Assembly (NCBI RefSeq): GCF_026625045.1
Contig: NZ_CP113089.1
Location: 2,480,001-2,544,000 of the forward strand
Length of the DNA: 64,000 bases
Source: Microcella daejeonensis
GTDB lineage: Bacteria > Actinomycetota > Actinomycetes > Actinomycetales > Microbacteriaceae
Reading direction: 5' to 3'
Shown: positions 13,575-24,005 of the stretch, one piece after another
How positions within the stretch are numbered: the stretch's first letter is position 1
How the letters are laid out: each line of letters begins with the position of its first letter
Translations under genes and position numbers: made by a program
Notes under the pieces: generated by a model
Databases searched by the model: none
The model's input: the letters and a program-made list of their open reading frames with translations, nothing else
Told to the model about the DNA's origin: nothing

Positions 13575-15170
13575 TCAGGCGAGTGCGGTGATGAGCGCGG
13601 CGATCGCGCTCGCGTCGGCGACGGTGAGCGTCACGACCGGACGGCCGTGATCGGCGAGCACCCGGGCGTCGCCGGCGGCCTGCGCCGCGATGAGCTGCCC
13701 GAAGGTGAACGGACGATCGGCGATCTCGAGGTCGCCCTCGGCCGTCGAGACGATCTGCAGGAAGACTCCGTGCGCCGGACCGCCCTTGTGGTACTGGCCG
13801 GTCGAGTGCAGGAAGCGCGGGCCCCAGCCGAAGGTCGTCGGGCGCCCGCTCGCGGCGGCGATGCGGTGCCGCACGGCCTCGAGCTCCGGGTGCGCCGTGC
13901 GATCGAGGTACGCCTGCACGGCGACGTAGCCGTCGGCGGGCACGGCGGCGAGCAGACGGTCGACGGCCTCGCTGACCGTCGTCGCCCCCTCGAGCAGCGG
14001 CTGAGGACCGGCGACGCCGACCCCGCCGTCGACGAAGAGCGGCGCGACCGGTTCGGGGCGCGCGTCGAGCAGGCCGCGAGCGGCGACCTTGGCCGACTCG
14101 ACGTCGGGCTGGTCGAAGGGGTTGATGCCGAGCATCATGCCGGCGATCGCCGTGGCGTACTCCCACGTCATCATGAGCGAGCCGAGCGAGCCCGAGAGCT
14201 CGATCTCGCCCTCGGCCACCTCCTCGGTCGCGCGGGCGTCGGCGACGAGACGCACGACCTGCACGTCGGGCGCAGGCGAGACGAGCTCGGGCGCGTCGAT
14301 CCCGACAACGACCGGCAGGATGCCCGTGCCGTCCTTGCCCGTCGACTCCGCGATGAGCTGCTCGACCCAGTCCCCGAGCCCCACGACGTGGGTGCCGTCG
14401 GCGACGAGCACGAGCTTGTCGCGCCGGGGCTCGGTGCCCGCGATGGCGGCGGCGAGCTGCAGGCCGGGGTTCGACGGGCTGTCGATGGAGAGGGGCGCGA
14501 GCGCCGCGTCCGCCTCGTCGAGCAGCTCCGCGATGTCGGCGCCGGCGAGGCCCGAGGGGACGAGGCCGAAGGCGGTGAGCGCGGAGTAGCGCCCGCCCAC
14601 CGTCGGGTCGGCGGTGAAGACCCGGTACCCGGCTGCGCGCGAGGCCTGCTCGAGCGGCGACCCGGGGTCGGTGACGACGATGATGCGCTCGGCGGGGTCG
14701 ATGCCCGCGGCGGCGAAGGCCGCCTCGAAGGCGCGCTTCTGGCTGTCGGTCTCGACGGTCGACCCCGACTTGGAGGAGACGACGACCGCGGTCGAGGCGA
14801 GGTCCTTCTCGACGACGCCGCGCACCTGGTGCGGGTCGGTCGCGTCGAGGACGACGAGCGGGACGCCCGCCGTCGCGGTGATGACCTCCGGGGCGAGCGA
14901 GGATCCGCCCATCCCGCACAGGACGATGCGGGTGATGCCGCGCGCGGCGAGCTCCTCGCGGAGCTGCCGGATCTCGTCGACCAACGGCCGCGAGACGCCG
15001 ACGGCGTTGATCCACCCGAGCCGCACGGAGGCCTCCGCCTCCGCGGCCGGACCCCACAGGGTGGGGTCGCCCGCCGTGAGCCGACTCGCGACGAGCTGCT
15101 CGACGAGGGTGGGCACGTGCCGCGCGATCGCCTCCGCGGCCGGGCCGCGGGCGCCGACGGTGGCGGTCAC
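13575..15170 (-). CDS. pgi: Glucose-6-phosphate isomerase
   Basis: Interconverts glucose-6-phosphate and fructose-6-phosphate. 531 aa. The two-part SIS fold is visible: [15 protein letters not shown] (~95) and [19 protein letters not shown] (~140), then a second SIS domain and [19 protein letters not shown] (~430-450). The sequence type resembles the isomerase half of the fused transaldolase/isomerase proteins known from some bacteria. Here it is a separate gene whose GTG (15170) overlaps the tal stop by 4 bases. An in-frame extension upstream of 15170 is only antisense-free read-through over tal in another frame and was not used. Confidence 0.93.
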   Translation of the reverse strand: MTATVGARGPAAEAIARHVPTLVEQLVASRLTAGDPTLWGPAAEAEASVRLGWINAVGVSRPLVDEIRQLREELAARGITRIVLCGMGGSSLAPEVITATAGVPLVVLDATDPHQVRGVVEKDLASTAVVVSSKSGSTVETDSQKRAFEAAFAAAGIDPAERIIVVTDPGSPLEQASRAAGYRVFTADPTVGGRYSALTAFGLVPSGLAGADIAELLDEADAALAPLSIDSPSNPGLQLAAAIAGTEPRRDKLVLVADGTHVVGLGDWVEQLIAESTGKDGTGILPVVVGIDAPELVSPAPDVQVVRLVADARATEEVAEGEIELSGSLGSLMMTWEYATAIAGMMLGINPFDQPDVESAKVAARGLLDARPEPVAPLFVDGGVGVAGPQPLLEGATTVSEAVDRLLAAVPADGYVAVQAYLDRTAHPELEAVRHRIAAASGRPTTFGWGPRFLHSTGQYHKGGPAHGVFLQIVSTAEGDLEIADRPFTFGQLIAAQAAGDARVLADHGRPVVTLTVADASAIAALITALA

Positions 15171-16276
15171 TTCGCGGCCTCGAGCGCGGCCGAGACCGTG
15201 TCGAGCAGCTCGTTCCAGCTGACGATGAACTTCTCGACGCCCTCCTTCTCCAGCAGGGCGGTCACCTCGGCGATCGAGACGCCCTGCTCCTCCAGCGCGG
15301 CGAGCACCGCCCGCGAGGCGTCGTAGGAGCCGCTGACCTCGTCGCCCGTGACGACCGCGTGATCGAAGGTGGCCTCGAGCGTCTTCTCGGGCATCGTGTT
15401 GACGGTGTCGCCGACGGCGAGGGCCGTGACGTAGAGCGTGTCGGGCAGGGCAGGGTCCTTGACCCCGGTGGATGCCCACAGCGGGCGCTGCGCGTTGCCG
15501 CCGGCCTCGAGCAGCGCGGTGGCGCGCGGCTCGGCGAAGGCCTGCTCGAAGAGCTCGTAGGCGAGCCGCGCGTTGGCGATGCCCGCCTTGCTCTTGAGCG
15601 CGAGCGCCTCCGGGGTGCCGATGGCCTCGAGACGCTTGTCGATCTCGGAGTCGACGCGCGAGACGAAGAAGGAGGCGACCGAGTGGATGGACGCGAGGTC
15701 GTGCCCCGCGTCGCGCGCCTTCTCGAGCCCCGCCAGGTAGGCGTCGATCACCGCGCGGTAGCGCTCGAGGCTGAAGATCAGGGTGACGTTGACGCTGATG
15801 CCCGCCCCGATCGTCTCGGTGATGGCCTCGAGGCCCTCGAGCGTGGCCGGGATCTTGATCATCGCGTTGGGGCGGTCGACCTTCGCCCACAGCTGGCGCG
15901 CCTGCTCGATGGTGCCGGCCGCATCGTGCGCGAGGCCCGGCTCGACCTCGATCGAGACCCGGCCGTCACGGCCGGCGGTCGCGGCGTACACGGGGGCGAA
16001 GATGTCGCTCGCCGCCGCGACGTCGTCCGTCGTGATCTCGAACACGGCGTCGGTCACGTCGACGCCGGCGGCCGCGAGGTCGCGGATCTGGTCGTCGTAG
16101 GTGGTGCCGGTCGCGAGCGCCGCGGCGAAGATCGTCGGGTTCGTGGTGACGCCCACGACATCGCGGTCGGCGATGATCGCGGCGAGACCGCCGGAGGAGA
16201 TCCGGTCGCGCGACAGGTCGTCGAGCCAGATGCTCACGCCGAGTGCGCTGAGCTGTGCGGTGGGGGTGGAGGTCAT
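15167..16276 (-). CDS. tal: Transaldolase
   Basis: Transfers a three-carbon unit from sedoheptulose-7-phosphate to glyceraldehyde-3-phosphate. 369 aa, the long actinobacterial type. Seen: [11 protein letters not shown] (N-terminus), [13 protein letters not shown] (~42), [14 protein letters not shown] with the Schiff-base Lys (~142) and [14 protein letters not shown] (~165). ATG 16276 gives the standard start ([17 protein letters not shown]). It is 56 bases after tkt and overlaps pgi by 4 bases. Confidence 0.96.
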   Translation of the reverse strand: MTSTPTAQLSALGVSIWLDDLSRDRISSGGLAAIIADRDVVGVTTNPTIFAAALATGTTYDDQIRDLAAAGVDVTDAVFEITTDDVAAASDIFAPVYAATAGRDGRVSIEVEPGLAHDAAGTIEQARQLWAKVDRPNAMIKIPATLEGLEAITETIGAGISVNVTLIFSLERYRAVIDAYLAGLEKARDAGHDLASIHSVASFFVSRVDSEIDKRLEAIGTPEALALKSKAGIANARLAYELFEQAFAEPRATALLEAGGNAQRPLWASTGVKDPALPDTLYVTALAVGDTVNTMPEKTLEATFDHAVVTGDEVSGSYDASRAVLAALEEQGVSIAEVTALLEKEGVEKFIVSWNELLDTVSAALEAAK

Positions 16277-16332
16277 GCTGTCCTCGGTTCTCTGGTGCTG
16301 CGGGGGAGGGAGGGGTCGGTGGGGGAGCGCGG

Positions 16333-18426
16333 TCAGCGCGCGGCGAGGGATTCGCGCGCGGCGGCCACGGCGGCCTCGGTCGTGATGCCGAACTCGCGGA
16401 ACAGCGTCTGGTAGTCGGCCGACGCGCCGAAGTGCTCGATCGACACGGCGCGGCCGCGCACGCCGAGGTAGCGGTGCCAGCTGAGCGAGAGTCCCGCCTC
16501 GATGCTGACGCGCGCGGTGACGGCGGCCGGCAGCACCGACTCGCGGTACTCCGCGCTCTGCTCCTCGAACCACTCGAGGCTCGGCGCGGAGACGACGCGC
16601 GCGTGCACGCCCTCCGCGGCGAGCACCTCGCGGGCCTCGAGCGCGATCTGCACCTCGGAGCCGGTCGCGATGAAGATGACCTCGGGCTCGCCGTTCGCGG
16701 CCTCGGCCAGGACGTAGGCGCCGCGTGCGACGTGGTGGGCCGCGGCGAGCACCTCGCCCGAGGCGAGGTCGTCCCCGCGCTCGAACACGGGCACGTTCTG
16801 CCGCGTCAGGGCGAGGCCCGCCGGGTGGCTGTGCCGGTCGAGGATGGTCTTCCACGCCCAGGCGGTCTCGTTGGCGTCGGCGGGGCGCACGATGTCGAGC
16901 CCCGGGATGGCGCGGAGCGCCGCGAGCTGCTCGATCGGCTGGTGCGTCGGGCCGTCCTCGCCGAGCGCGACGGAGTCGTGGGTCCAGACGTAGGTGACGG
17001 GCACGCCCATGAGCGCGGCGAGCCGCACCGCGGGGCGCATGTAGTCGCTGAAGATGAGGAACGTGCCGCCGAAGACGCGCGTGCGGCCGTGCAGGGCGAT
17101 GCCGTTGAGGATGGCGCCCATGGCGTGCTCGCGGATGCCGAAGTGCAGGATGCGGCCGTAGGGGTCGGCCGTCCACTCGTGCGTCGAGCCCCCGGCGGGC
17201 ACGAAGGAGCCGCCCCCGGCGATCGTCGTGAGGTTCGACTCGGCGAGGTCGGCCGAGCCTCCCCAGAACTCGGGCACGACGCCGGCGATCGCGTTGATGA
17301 CCTTGCCGCTGGCGGCGCGGGTCGACACGCTCGTGCCGCCCTCGAACACCGGCAGCGCCTCGGTGAGCCCCTCGGGCAGCTCGCCCGCGAGGATCCGGTC
17401 GAGGAGGGCCTTCTTCTCGGGGTTCGCGGCGGCCCAGGCGTCGAAGCCGACCTGCCACTCGGCGTGGCGCGCGGCGCCCCGCTCGACGGCGGCGCGCGTG
17501 TGGGCGATGACCTCGTCGGAGACGACGAAGCTCTGCTCGGGGTCGAAGCCCATGAGGGTCTTCGTGGCCGCGAGCTCCTCGCCACCGAGCGCCGAGCCGT
17601 GGATCTTGCCGGTGTTCTGCTTGGTCGGCGCGGGCCAGCCGATGATCGTCTTGAGGATCACGAGGCTCGGGCGGCCGGTCTCGGCCTTCGCCGCCTCGAG
17701 CGCGGCGTGCAGCGCGTGCACGTCCTCGACGTACTCGCCGGTCTGCTTCCAGTCGACGGTCTGCACGTGCCAGCCGTAGGACTCGTAGCGCGCCGCGACG
17801 TCCTCGGTGAACGCGATGTCGGTGTCGTCCTCGATCGAGATCTGGTTCGAGTCGTAGATGGCGATGAGGTTGCCGAGCTGCTGGTGGCCGGCGAGCGAGC
17901 CCGCCTCGCTCGTGACGCCCTCCTGCAGGTCGCCGTCGCCGGCGATGACGTACACGTGGTGATCGAAGGGGCTCTCGCCCGCGGGGGTCTCGGGGTCGAG
18001 GAGCCCGCGCTCGAAGCGCGCCGCGTAGGCGAAGCCCACGGCGGAGGCGAGGCCCTGCCCGAGCGGGCCGGTCGTGATCTCGACGCCGTCGGTGTGTCCG
18101 TACTCCGGGTGGCCGGGGGTCTTGGAGCCCCAGGTGCGCAGAGCCTTCAGGTCGTCCAGCTCGAGTCCGTAGCCGCCCAGGTAGAGCTGCACGTACTGCG
18201 TCAGCGAGCTGTGCCCTGCCGAGAGGATGAAGCGGTCGCGCCCGAGCCACTGCGGGTCGGCGGGGTCGTGCCGCATGGTCTTCTGGTGCAGCAGGTAGGC
18301 CACGGGGGCGAGGCTCATCGCGGTGCCGGGATGCCCGTTGCCGACGTTCTCCACGGCGTCCGCCGCGAGCAGTCGGGCCGTGTCGACGGCGGCGGAGTCC
18401 AGCGGGTCCCAGGTGAGGTCGGTCAT
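16333..18426 (-). CDS. tkt: Transketolase
   Basis: Thiamine-diphosphate enzyme moving two-carbon units in the non-oxidative pentose-phosphate pathway. 697 aa. Seen: [13 protein letters not shown] (~30), [13 protein letters not shown], the ThDP-binding stretch [14 protein letters not shown] (~165), and [16 protein letters not shown] and [16 protein letters not shown] (~430-490). ATG 18426 is chosen because it gives the family start ([18 protein letters not shown]); the frame remains open far upstream. First gene of the operon, with a likely promoter near 18600. Confidence 0.97.
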   Translation of the reverse strand: MTDLTWDPLDSAAVDTARLLAADAVENVGNGHPGTAMSLAPVAYLLHQKTMRHDPADPQWLGRDRFILSAGHSSLTQYVQLYLGGYGLELDDLKALRTWGSKTPGHPEYGHTDGVEITTGPLGQGLASAVGFAYAARFERGLLDPETPAGESPFDHHVYVIAGDGDLQEGVTSEAGSLAGHQQLGNLIAIYDSNQISIEDDTDIAFTEDVAARYESYGWHVQTVDWKQTGEYVEDVHALHAALEAAKAETGRPSLVILKTIIGWPAPTKQNTGKIHGSALGGEELAATKTLMGFDPEQSFVVSDEVIAHTRAAVERGAARHAEWQVGFDAWAAANPEKKALLDRILAGELPEGLTEALPVFEGGTSVSTRAASGKVINAIAGVVPEFWGGSADLAESNLTTIAGGGSFVPAGGSTHEWTADPYGRILHFGIREHAMGAILNGIALHGRTRVFGGTFLIFSDYMRPAVRLAALMGVPVTYVWTHDSVALGEDGPTHQPIEQLAALRAIPGLDIVRPADANETAWAWKTILDRHSHPAGLALTRQNVPVFERGDDLASGEVLAAAHHVARGAYVLAEAANGEPEVIFIATGSEVQIALEAREVLAAEGVHARVVSAPSLEWFEEQSAEYRESVLPAAVTARVSIEAGLSLSWHRYLGVRGRAVSIEHFGASADYQTLFREFGITTEAAVAAARESLAAR

Positions 18427-18594
18427 GACGGGGGTACAGCCCTTTCTCGATGCGAGCTCAGGGGCGATCGAGGTGGTACTGCCCCTGGCGGGAACCTTGC
18501 CGTGATCGTCATCGATCGTGACCGCGGCCCACTCGGGCACCCGGAAGGGCGCCCCCGTTCGAGAGACGGACGTGGCGGCTGACAAGCTCGACCC

Positions 18595-18600
18595 AGTATA
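18595..18600 (-). promoter_or_regulatory. Possible tkt-operon -10 (TATACT)
   Basis: Read on the minus strand this is TATACT, close to consensus, ~170 bases upstream of tkt in the 268-base divergent region shared with ctaB. No clear -35 is visible. Confidence 0.4.
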
Positions 18601-18657
18601 GAGAGCGGCCGCAGCGGCCGGGGGCGCCGGCCGAGCATCCGCCCAGCACCGCACCCG

Positions 18658-18663
18658 TAGACT
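18658..18663 (+). promoter_or_regulatory. Possible ctaB -10 (TAGACT)
   Basis: TAGACT ~32 bases before the ctaB ATG, so the leader would be short and would include the GAAGAGGAGAC ribosome site. Same box type as at sodA, the ABC-F gene and sufB. Confidence 0.45.
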
Positions 18664-18694
18664 GGAGGGCGCACCCGCCGCGCGAAGAGGAGAC

Positions 18695-19615
18695 ATGGAT
18701 ACTGCGCTCGACCCGTCGATCACGACCCGTCCGCGCACCCTCAAGCGCACCGTGGCCGCGTACGTCGCTCTGACGAAGCCGCGGGTCATCGAGCTGCTGC
18801 TGGTCACGACCGCCCCCGTCATGATCCTCGCCGAGGACGGCCTCCCGAGCCTCTGGCTCGTGCTCGCCACTCTCATCGGCGGGGCGCTCTCCGCCGGGTC
18901 GGCCGGCGCGTTCAACATGTACATCGACCGCGACATCGATCGCATCATGCAGCGCACGCAGAACCGTCCGCTCGTCACGGGGGAGCTCACCGACCGCCAG
19001 GCGCTCGTCTTCGCGTACACCCTCGGCGTCGTCTCCATCGCCTGGCTCGCGCTCACCACCAACTGGCTGGCCGCCTCGCTCGCGCTCGCCGCCATCCTCT
19101 TCTACGTCGTCATCTACACGCTCGTGCTCAAGCGCCGCACCGAGCAGAACATCATCTGGGGCGGCATCGCGGGCTGCTTCCCGGTCGTCATCGGCTGGAC
19201 GGCCGTGACGGGCTCGCTCGACTGGCCGCCGCTCATCCTCTTCCTCGTGGTCTTCCTCTGGACCCCGCCGCACTACTGGCCGCTCTCGCTGAAGTACCGC
19301 GACGACTACGCCTCGGCCTCGGTGCCGATGCTCGGCGCCGTGCGGGGCCGGGCCATGGTGGGTCTGCAGACGATCCTCTACGCGTGGGCGACCGTCGCGT
19401 GCTCGCTCCTGCTCATCCCCGTCGCCGACATGGGGGCGCTGTACTCGGGTGCGGCCGTGCTCGCCGGCGCCTGGTTCATCATCGAGAGCCACCGGCTCTA
19501 CTCGCGGGCGCTGCACGGCCGCGAGGCGAAGCCCATGCAGGTCTTCCACGCGAGCATCACGTACCTGACGCTGCTCTTCGTCGCCGTGGGCATCGACCCG
19601 CTGCTGCCGTACTAG
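18695..19615 (+). CDS. ctaB: Protohaem IX farnesyltransferase (haem O synthase)
   Basis: Integral membrane prenyltransferase that farnesylates haem B to haem O for cytochrome aa3 oxidase. 306 aa with about nine hydrophobic segments. The UbiA-family Asp motifs are visible: [17 protein letters not shown] (~85-100) and [15 protein letters not shown] (~205-220). ATG 18695 follows GAGGAG. It is divergent from the tkt operon and convergent with ctaA, which takes its product on to haem A. Confidence 0.96.
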   Translation: MDTALDPSITTRPRTLKRTVAAYVALTKPRVIELLLVTTAPVMILAEDGLPSLWLVLATLIGGALSAGSAGAFNMYIDRDIDRIMQRTQNRPLVTGELTDRQALVFAYTLGVVSIAWLALTTNWLAASLALAAILFYVVIYTLVLKRRTEQNIIWGGIAGCFPVVIGWTAVTGSLDWPPLILFLVVFLWTPPHYWPLSLKYRDDYASASVPMLGAVRGRAMVGLQTILYAWATVACSLLLIPVADMGALYSGAAVLAGAWFIIESHRLYSRALHGREAKPMQVFHASITYLTLLFVAVGIDPLLPY

Positions 19616-19628
19616 ACGGGAGCAGGAA

Positions 19629-19680
19629 GCGGGCGGCCGACGCCGCGCCGCCCGCCCAGCGCGCGACCGGGCGCGCTGGC
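19629..19680. terminator. Tandem hairpins between ctaB and ctaA
   Basis: Two adjacent 9-bp stems: GCGGGCGGC (19629-19637) with GCCGCCCGC (19647-19655), then CCAGCGCGC (19656-19664) with GCGCGCTGG (19671-19679). They lie in the 151-base gap between converging genes and probably end transcription from both sides. Confidence 0.65.
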
Positions 19681-19766
19681 GACGCTGATCCAGCACCGTG
19701 CAACTGGTGCCGCGCGTTGCGGAACCGCTCCCGCCGCGCTGGCGTCTCCGCGCCGGCGCTGCTCTG

Positions 19767-20747
19767 CTAACGCGCGACGAGGACCGGCTCGGCCGGCTCG
19801 ACCGCGGGAGCCTGCTGCTCGGCGCGGCTGAGCCGCATCTCGAGCAGCACCCGGGTGACCGCCGCGATGAGCACGCAGGCGAGCACCATGTGCACGCCCA
19901 CGAGGATCTCGGGCAGGCCGAGGCGCGCCTGCGCGACCCCGACGACGATCTGAACGGCCTCGACGACGAGCAGCGCGACGACCGCGCGCTGCAGTCGCGG
20001 CATGCCGAGGCGCACGGCGACGACGAGCAGGGCGACGCTCAGGGCCGCGGTCGCGTAGGCCGGCCAGGAGTGCACATGCTGCAGCAGCTCCGAGTCGAGG
20101 CCGTTGCGCGCCGCACCGCCGTCGCCGGCGTGCGGGCCGGAGCCCGTCACGACGATGCCGACGAGCACCGTGATCCAAGCGCCGACGGCGGTCGCGAGGC
20201 CGAGCATCCGCACGGGGGAGGGCACGGCCAGCGAGCGCGAGGCCGGCCCGCGGTAGACGCGGTAGACGAGCACCGTGGCGAGCGCGACGAGCGCGGTCGA
20301 GACGACGAAGTGGAAGCCGACGATCCAGGGGTTCAGGTTCGTGAGCACGGTGATGCCGCCGATGATCGCCTGAGCCGGGATCCCGAGTCCGAGGGCGATC
20401 GAGAGACGCAGCAGCTCGGGGCGCTCGCGGCGCATCCGCACGACGAAGGCGAAGGCGGCGATCGCGATGATCACGAGCACGAAGGTCAGCAGGCGGTTAC
20501 CGAACTCGACGATGCCGTGGATGCCCATCTCGGGCGTCGCGACGAACGAGTCCTCCGTGCACCGCGGCCAGGTCGGGCAGCCGAGGCCCGAGCCGGTGAG
20601 GCGCACCGCGCCACCGGTGCCGACGATGAGCGTCTGGCTAACGAGCGACGCCCACGCGATGAACCGCACGCGCCGGTCGACCGTCGTCGGGAGCCACGCC
20701 CACACCGCGCGCGCCGAGCCGACCAGTTGCTGCCACAGGCGATTCAC
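19767..20747 (-). CDS. ctaA: Haem A synthase (COX15/CtaA family)
   Basis: Membrane mono-oxygenase converting haem O to haem A. 326 aa with about eight transmembrane segments. Seen: GGAVRLTGSGLGCPTWPRC (~45-65, conserved Cys pair region), His-containing helices with GIHGIVEFGNRLLT (~75-90) and HVHSWPAYATAAL (~230). The start is GTG 20747. It pairs functionally with ctaB and with the SURF1 gene further along. Confidence 0.95.
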   Translation of the reverse strand: MNRLWQQLVGSARAVWAWLPTTVDRRVRFIAWASLVSQTLIVGTGGAVRLTGSGLGCPTWPRCTEDSFVATPEMGIHGIVEFGNRLLTFVLVIIAIAAFAFVVRMRRERPELLRLSIALGLGIPAQAIIGGITVLTNLNPWIVGFHFVVSTALVALATVLVYRVYRGPASRSLAVPSPVRMLGLATAVGAWITVLVGIVVTGSGPHAGDGGAARNGLDSELLQHVHSWPAYATAALSVALLVVAVRLGMPRLQRAVVALLVVEAVQIVVGVAQARLGLPEILVGVHMVLACVLIAAVTRVLLEMRLSRAEQQAPAVEPAEPVLVAR

Positions 20748-20781
20748 GGTGCTGCACCCTCTCCGTCCAGGCTGAGCACGG

Positions 20782-20787
20782 TAGACT
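20782..20787 (+). promoter_or_regulatory. Possible suf-operon -10 (TAGACT)
   Basis: TAGACT on the plus strand gives a predicted start near 20794 and a ~177-base leader to sufB containing the hairpin at 20814-20853. Inferred by similarity to other boxes in the window. Confidence 0.4.
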
Positions 20788-20813
20788 TTCAGCGCTCACC
20801 ATCAGTGTCGATA

Positions 20814-20853
20814 GCGGGTGCCTCCGCGGGTTCCGCGAGGGGCATCGACCCGC
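20814..20853. promoter_or_regulatory. Structured element in the ctaA/sufB intergenic region
   Basis: Nested inverted repeats: GCGGGT (20814-20819) with ACCCGC (20848-20853), inside it GCCTC with GAGGGGC (one bulge), and an inner CGCGG/CCGCG. If the two -10 boxes are right, it is transcribed on both strands. It could be a leader attenuator or a protein-binding dyad. Confidence 0.45.
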
Positions 20854-20861
20854 CAGAGTCC

Positions 20862-20867
20862 AGTGTA
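20862..20867 (-). promoter_or_regulatory. Possible ctaA -10 (TACACT on the minus strand)
   Basis: Read on the minus strand as TACACT, the same hexamer as before the LacI gene. It predicts a start near 20855 and a ~108-base ctaA leader that overlaps the predicted sufB leader. Confidence 0.35.
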
Positions 20868-20970
20868 AATCGGGCTCCATGAGCATCCGCCTTCAAGAGA
20901 CCCACCGCGTCCCGCGGGGGGAATGGGCCGCCATCGCCACCGGTTGGGTTCGGCAACAGAGAGGAACATC

Positions 20971-22389
20971 GTGTCTGACGTGCTTATCGATCGACCCGAG
21001 CTGGAAGGTCTGGGGCAGTACGAGTTCGGCTGGTCCGACTCCGACGCCGCCGGCAGCACCGCCCGCCGCGGCATCAGCACCGAGGTGGTCTCCGACATCT
21101 CCGCGCTCAAGAGCGAGCCCGAGTGGATGCTCAAGACCCGCCTGAAGGGCTACGACCTCTTCGGCAAGAAGCCCATGCCGAACTGGGGCGCCGACCTCTC
21201 CGGCATCGACTTCGACAACATCAAGTACTTCGTGCGCTCCACCGAGAAGCAGGCCACCACGTGGGAGGAGCTCCCCGAGGACATCAAGGCCACGTACGAG
21301 AAGCTCGGCATCCCCGAGGCCGAGCGCCAGCGCCTCGTCTCCGGCGTCGCCGCGCAGTACGAGTCCGAGGTCGTCTACCACCAGATCCGCGAGGACCTGG
21401 AGCAGCAGGGCGTCATCTTCATGGACACCGACACGGCGCTGCGCGAGCACCCGGAGCTGTTCCAGGAGTACTTCGGCACGGTCATCCCGCCCGGCGACAA
21501 CAAGTTCGCCGCGCTCAACACGGCCGTCTGGTCGGGCGGATCGTTCGTCTACGTGCCGCCCGGCGTGCACGTCGAGATCCCGCTGCAGGCCTACTTCCGC
21601 ATCAACACGGAGAACATGGGCCAGTTCGAGCGCACGCTGATCATCGCCGATGAGGGCTCGTACGTGCACTACATCGAGGGCTGCACGGCGCCGATCTACA
21701 AGAGTGACTCGCTGCACTCGGCCGTCGTCGAGATCATCGTGAAGAAGAACGCACGCGTGCGTTACACGACGATCCAGAACTGGTCGAACAACGTCTACAA
21801 CCTCGTCACCAAGCGCGCCGTCGCCCACGAGGGCGCCACCATGGAGTGGATCGACGGCAACATCGGCTCGAAGGTGACGATGAAGTACCCGTCGATCTTC
21901 CTCGTCGGCGAGCACGCCAAGGGCGAGACCCTGTCGGTCGCCTTCGCCGGCCCCGGCCAGCACCAGGACGCCGGCGCGAAGATGATCCACATGGCGCCGT
22001 ACACGACGTCGTCGATCATCTCGAAGTCGATCGCCCGTGGCGGCGGCCGCGCCGGCTACCGCGGCGAGGTGCGCGTGGACGCCGCGGCGCACCACTCCGC
22101 GAACACGGTGCGCTGCGACGCCCTGCTCGTCGACACCATCTCGCGCTCCGACACCTACCCGGCGATCGACATCCGCGTCGACGACGTGCAGCTCGGCCAC
22201 GAGGCGACCGTCTCGCGGGTGAGCGAGGAGCAGCTGTTCTACCTGCAGTCGCGGGGTCTGCCCGAGGACGAGGCCATGGCGATGATCGTGCGCGGCTTCA
22301 TCGAGCCGATCGCGCGCGAGCTGCCCATGGAGTACGCGCTCGAGCTCAACAAGCTCATCGAGATGAACATGGAGGGCAGCGTCGGCTGA
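20971..22389 (+). CDS. sufB: Fe-S cluster assembly scaffold SufB
   Basis: Core subunit of the SufBC2D scaffold on which Fe-S clusters are built. 472 aa. Seen: N-terminal [34 protein letters not shown] (~80-100), and the beta-helix core ending in [18 protein letters not shown] (~375) and [23 protein letters not shown] 20971 has AGAGAGGAACATC before it and matches the family N-terminus; an upstream in-frame start at 20923 has no such support. First gene of the suf operon. A sufR repressor gene, usual upstream in many actinobacteria, is absent. Confidence 0.96.
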   Translation: MSDVLIDRPELEGLGQYEFGWSDSDAAGSTARRGISTEVVSDISALKSEPEWMLKTRLKGYDLFGKKPMPNWGADLSGIDFDNIKYFVRSTEKQATTWEELPEDIKATYEKLGIPEAERQRLVSGVAAQYESEVVYHQIREDLEQQGVIFMDTDTALREHPELFQEYFGTVIPPGDNKFAALNTAVWSGGSFVYVPPGVHVEIPLQAYFRINTENMGQFERTLIIADEGSYVHYIEGCTAPIYKSDSLHSAVVEIIVKKNARVRYTTIQNWSNNVYNLVTKRAVAHEGATMEWIDGNIGSKVTMKYPSIFLVGEHAKGETLSVAFAGPGQHQDAGAKMIHMAPYTTSSIISKSIARGGGRAGYRGEVRVDAAAHHSANTVRCDALLVDTISRSDTYPAIDIRVDDVQLGHEATVSRVSEEQLFYLQSRGLPEDEAMAMIVRGFIEPIARELPMEYALELNKLIEMNMEGSVG

Positions 22390-22438
22390 TCGCCCGCGCC
22401 GCCGCCCTCCCGCCCCCACGAAAGGACCCCCAGGCTCG

Positions 22439-23614
22439 ATGACCGAGACCCTGATCGCCGACGCGCTCGCCGCCCGCCAGGCGGACGTGCCCATCCAGAC
22501 CCGATCCGCCCGCCCGACCTCGTTCGAGCCCGCGGACTTCGCCGCCCCCTCGGCGCGCGAGGTCAACTGGAAGCTCAGCGACCTGCAGCGGCTCGCGCCC
22601 CTGTTCGTCGACGAGCCCGCCGAGAGCGCGCGCGCCGTGACCGTCGAGGTGGATGCCCCCGCCGGGGTGCACGTGCCCTCCACGGGTCTCGACGCCCCCG
22701 TCCGCGGTGAGGTGTTCCGCCCCGAGGATCGCCCGAGCGCCATCGCGTGGAAGCGCAGCGAGGACGCCCTGCACCTGCGGCTCCCCGCGGGTCAGGTGCT
22801 CGAGCAGCCGGTGCGCGTGCGCCTGCACGGCACGGACGCGACCGCGCGGTCCACGGCCCACATCGTGATCGAGGCCGAGCGGGACTCCCACGCCACCGTC
22901 GTCCTCGAGCACACGGGTTCGGCCCAGTTCGCGCAGAACGTCGAGATCATTGTGCGCGACGGCGCATCCCTCACCGTGCTGTCGCTGCAGGCGTGGGAGG
23001 ACGACGCCGTGCACGCCGCGGCCCATCAGGCCGTCGTCGGGCGCCGGGCATCCCTCACGCACTTCGTCGTCAGCCTCGGCGGCGCCGTGGTGCGGGTGAA
23101 CCCGAGCGTGCGGCTCGCCGGCGAGGGCAGCCACGCCGAGCTCTTCGGGCTCTCCTTCGCCGACAGCGGGCAGCACCTCGAGAGCCAGGTCTACCTGTTC
23201 CACGAGGGCCCCGCCACGAAGGGCAACGTGCTCTACAAGAGCGCGCTGCAGGGCGCCAAGGCCCGCACGGTGTGGATCGGCGACGTGCTCATCGGCGCCG
23301 ACGCGGTCGACACCGACTCGTACGAGGCGAACCGCAACCTCGTTCTCACCGACGGTGCGCGCGCCGACAGCATCCCGAACCTCGAGATCGAGACCGGCGA
23401 GATCGCCGGCGCCGGACACGCGAGCGCCACGGGCCGGTTCGACGACGAGCAGCTGTTCTACCTGCGCTCGCGCGGCATCTCCGAGAAGGAGTCGCGTCGC
23501 CTGGTGGTGCTCGGCTTCCTCATGGAGATCGTGCAGAAGATCGCCGTCGACGACGTGCGCGCGCGGCTCATCGACGCCGTCGAGGCCGAGCTGGCGACGA
23601 TGGAGGTCGACTGA
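22439..23614 (+). CDS. sufD: Fe-S cluster assembly protein SufD
   Basis: Paralogue and partner of SufB in the SufBC2D complex. 391 aa. Seen: REVNWKLSDLQRLAPLFVDEP (~40, typical of SufD N-terminal regions), a beta-helix core with TDSYEANRNLVLTDGARADSIPNLEIE (quoted in part: IPNLEIETGEIAGAGHAS, ~305-325) and the C-terminal QLFYLRSRGISEKESRRLVV. ATG 22439 is 49 bases after sufB; the Rieske gene starts 1 base after its stop. Confidence 0.95.
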   Translation: MTETLIADALAARQADVPIQTRSARPTSFEPADFAAPSAREVNWKLSDLQRLAPLFVDEPAESARAVTVEVDAPAGVHVPSTGLDAPVRGEVFRPEDRPSAIAWKRSEDALHLRLPAGQVLEQPVRVRLHGTDATARSTAHIVIEAERDSHATVVLEHTGSAQFAQNVEIIVRDGASLTVLSLQAWEDDAVHAAAHQAVVGRRASLTHFVVSLGGAVVRVNPSVRLAGEGSHAELFGLSFADSGQHLESQVYLFHEGPATKGNVLYKSALQGAKARTVWIGDVLIGADAVDTDSYEANRNLVLTDGARADSIPNLEIETGEIAGAGHASATGRFDDEQLFYLRSRGISEKESRRLVVLGFLMEIVQKIAVDDVRARLIDAVEAELATMEVD

Positions 23615-23615
23615 G

Positions 23616-23942
23616 ATGGCCGGCACCCGCGTCTGCGCCGACAGCGAGCTCGCGCCCGCGACGGCGATGAAGGTCGTCATCGACGGCAAGCCCATCGCCG
23701 TCGTCAAGGACTCCGCCGGGGCCGTCCACGCGCTCGGCGACACGTGCACCCACGGCGACATCTCGCTCAGCGAGGGCTTCGTCGAGGACGGCACGCTCGA
23801 GTGCTGGGCGCACGGGTCGAAGTTCGACCTCGCGACCGGCGCTCCGAAGAACTTCCCGGCCTTCGAGCCGGTGCCCGTCTACGCGGTGACCGTCGAGAAC
23901 GGCGAGATCCTCGTCGACGCCGACGCCGTCATCACGCCGTAG
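23616..23942 (+). CDS. Rieske [2Fe-2S] ferredoxin-like protein
   Basis: 108-aa single-domain Rieske protein. Both cluster motifs are intact: C44-T-H46 and C63-W-A-H66, two Cys and two His ligands. It resembles the ferredoxin components of dioxygenase/nitrite-reductase type (NDO-ferredoxin family). ATG 23616 follows the sufD TGA by one base (ctgagATG), so it is translated with sufD. In this operon it may act as an electron donor or as a client/test protein for cluster insertion; neither is proven. The frame is open upstream but over sufD in another frame. Confidence 0.9.
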   Translation: MAGTRVCADSELAPATAMKVVIDGKPIAVVKDSAGAVHALGDTCTHGDISLSEGFVEDGTLECWAHGSKFDLATGAPKNFPAFEPVPVYAVTVENGEILVDADAVITP

Positions 23943-24005
23943 CCGGCACCCTCCCGCATCAGCCGCCCGCTCCCGCGGGCACCACGACGAACGGAACCCC
24001 ACGAC

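Noticed and set aside
12141..15326. 1061-codon plus-strand frame over zwf/pgi
   Set aside because: Antisense shadow of the pentose-phosphate genes; no ribosome site or family motif.
13575..15890. A fused transaldolase-isomerase protein
   Set aside because: Extending pgi upstream of 15170 runs through tal in the wrong frame; both genes are intact and separate with a GTGA overlap.
20923..20970. Upstream ATG for sufB
   Set aside because: No ribosome site and non-family residues; GTG 20971 has AGAGAGG and the normal N-terminus.
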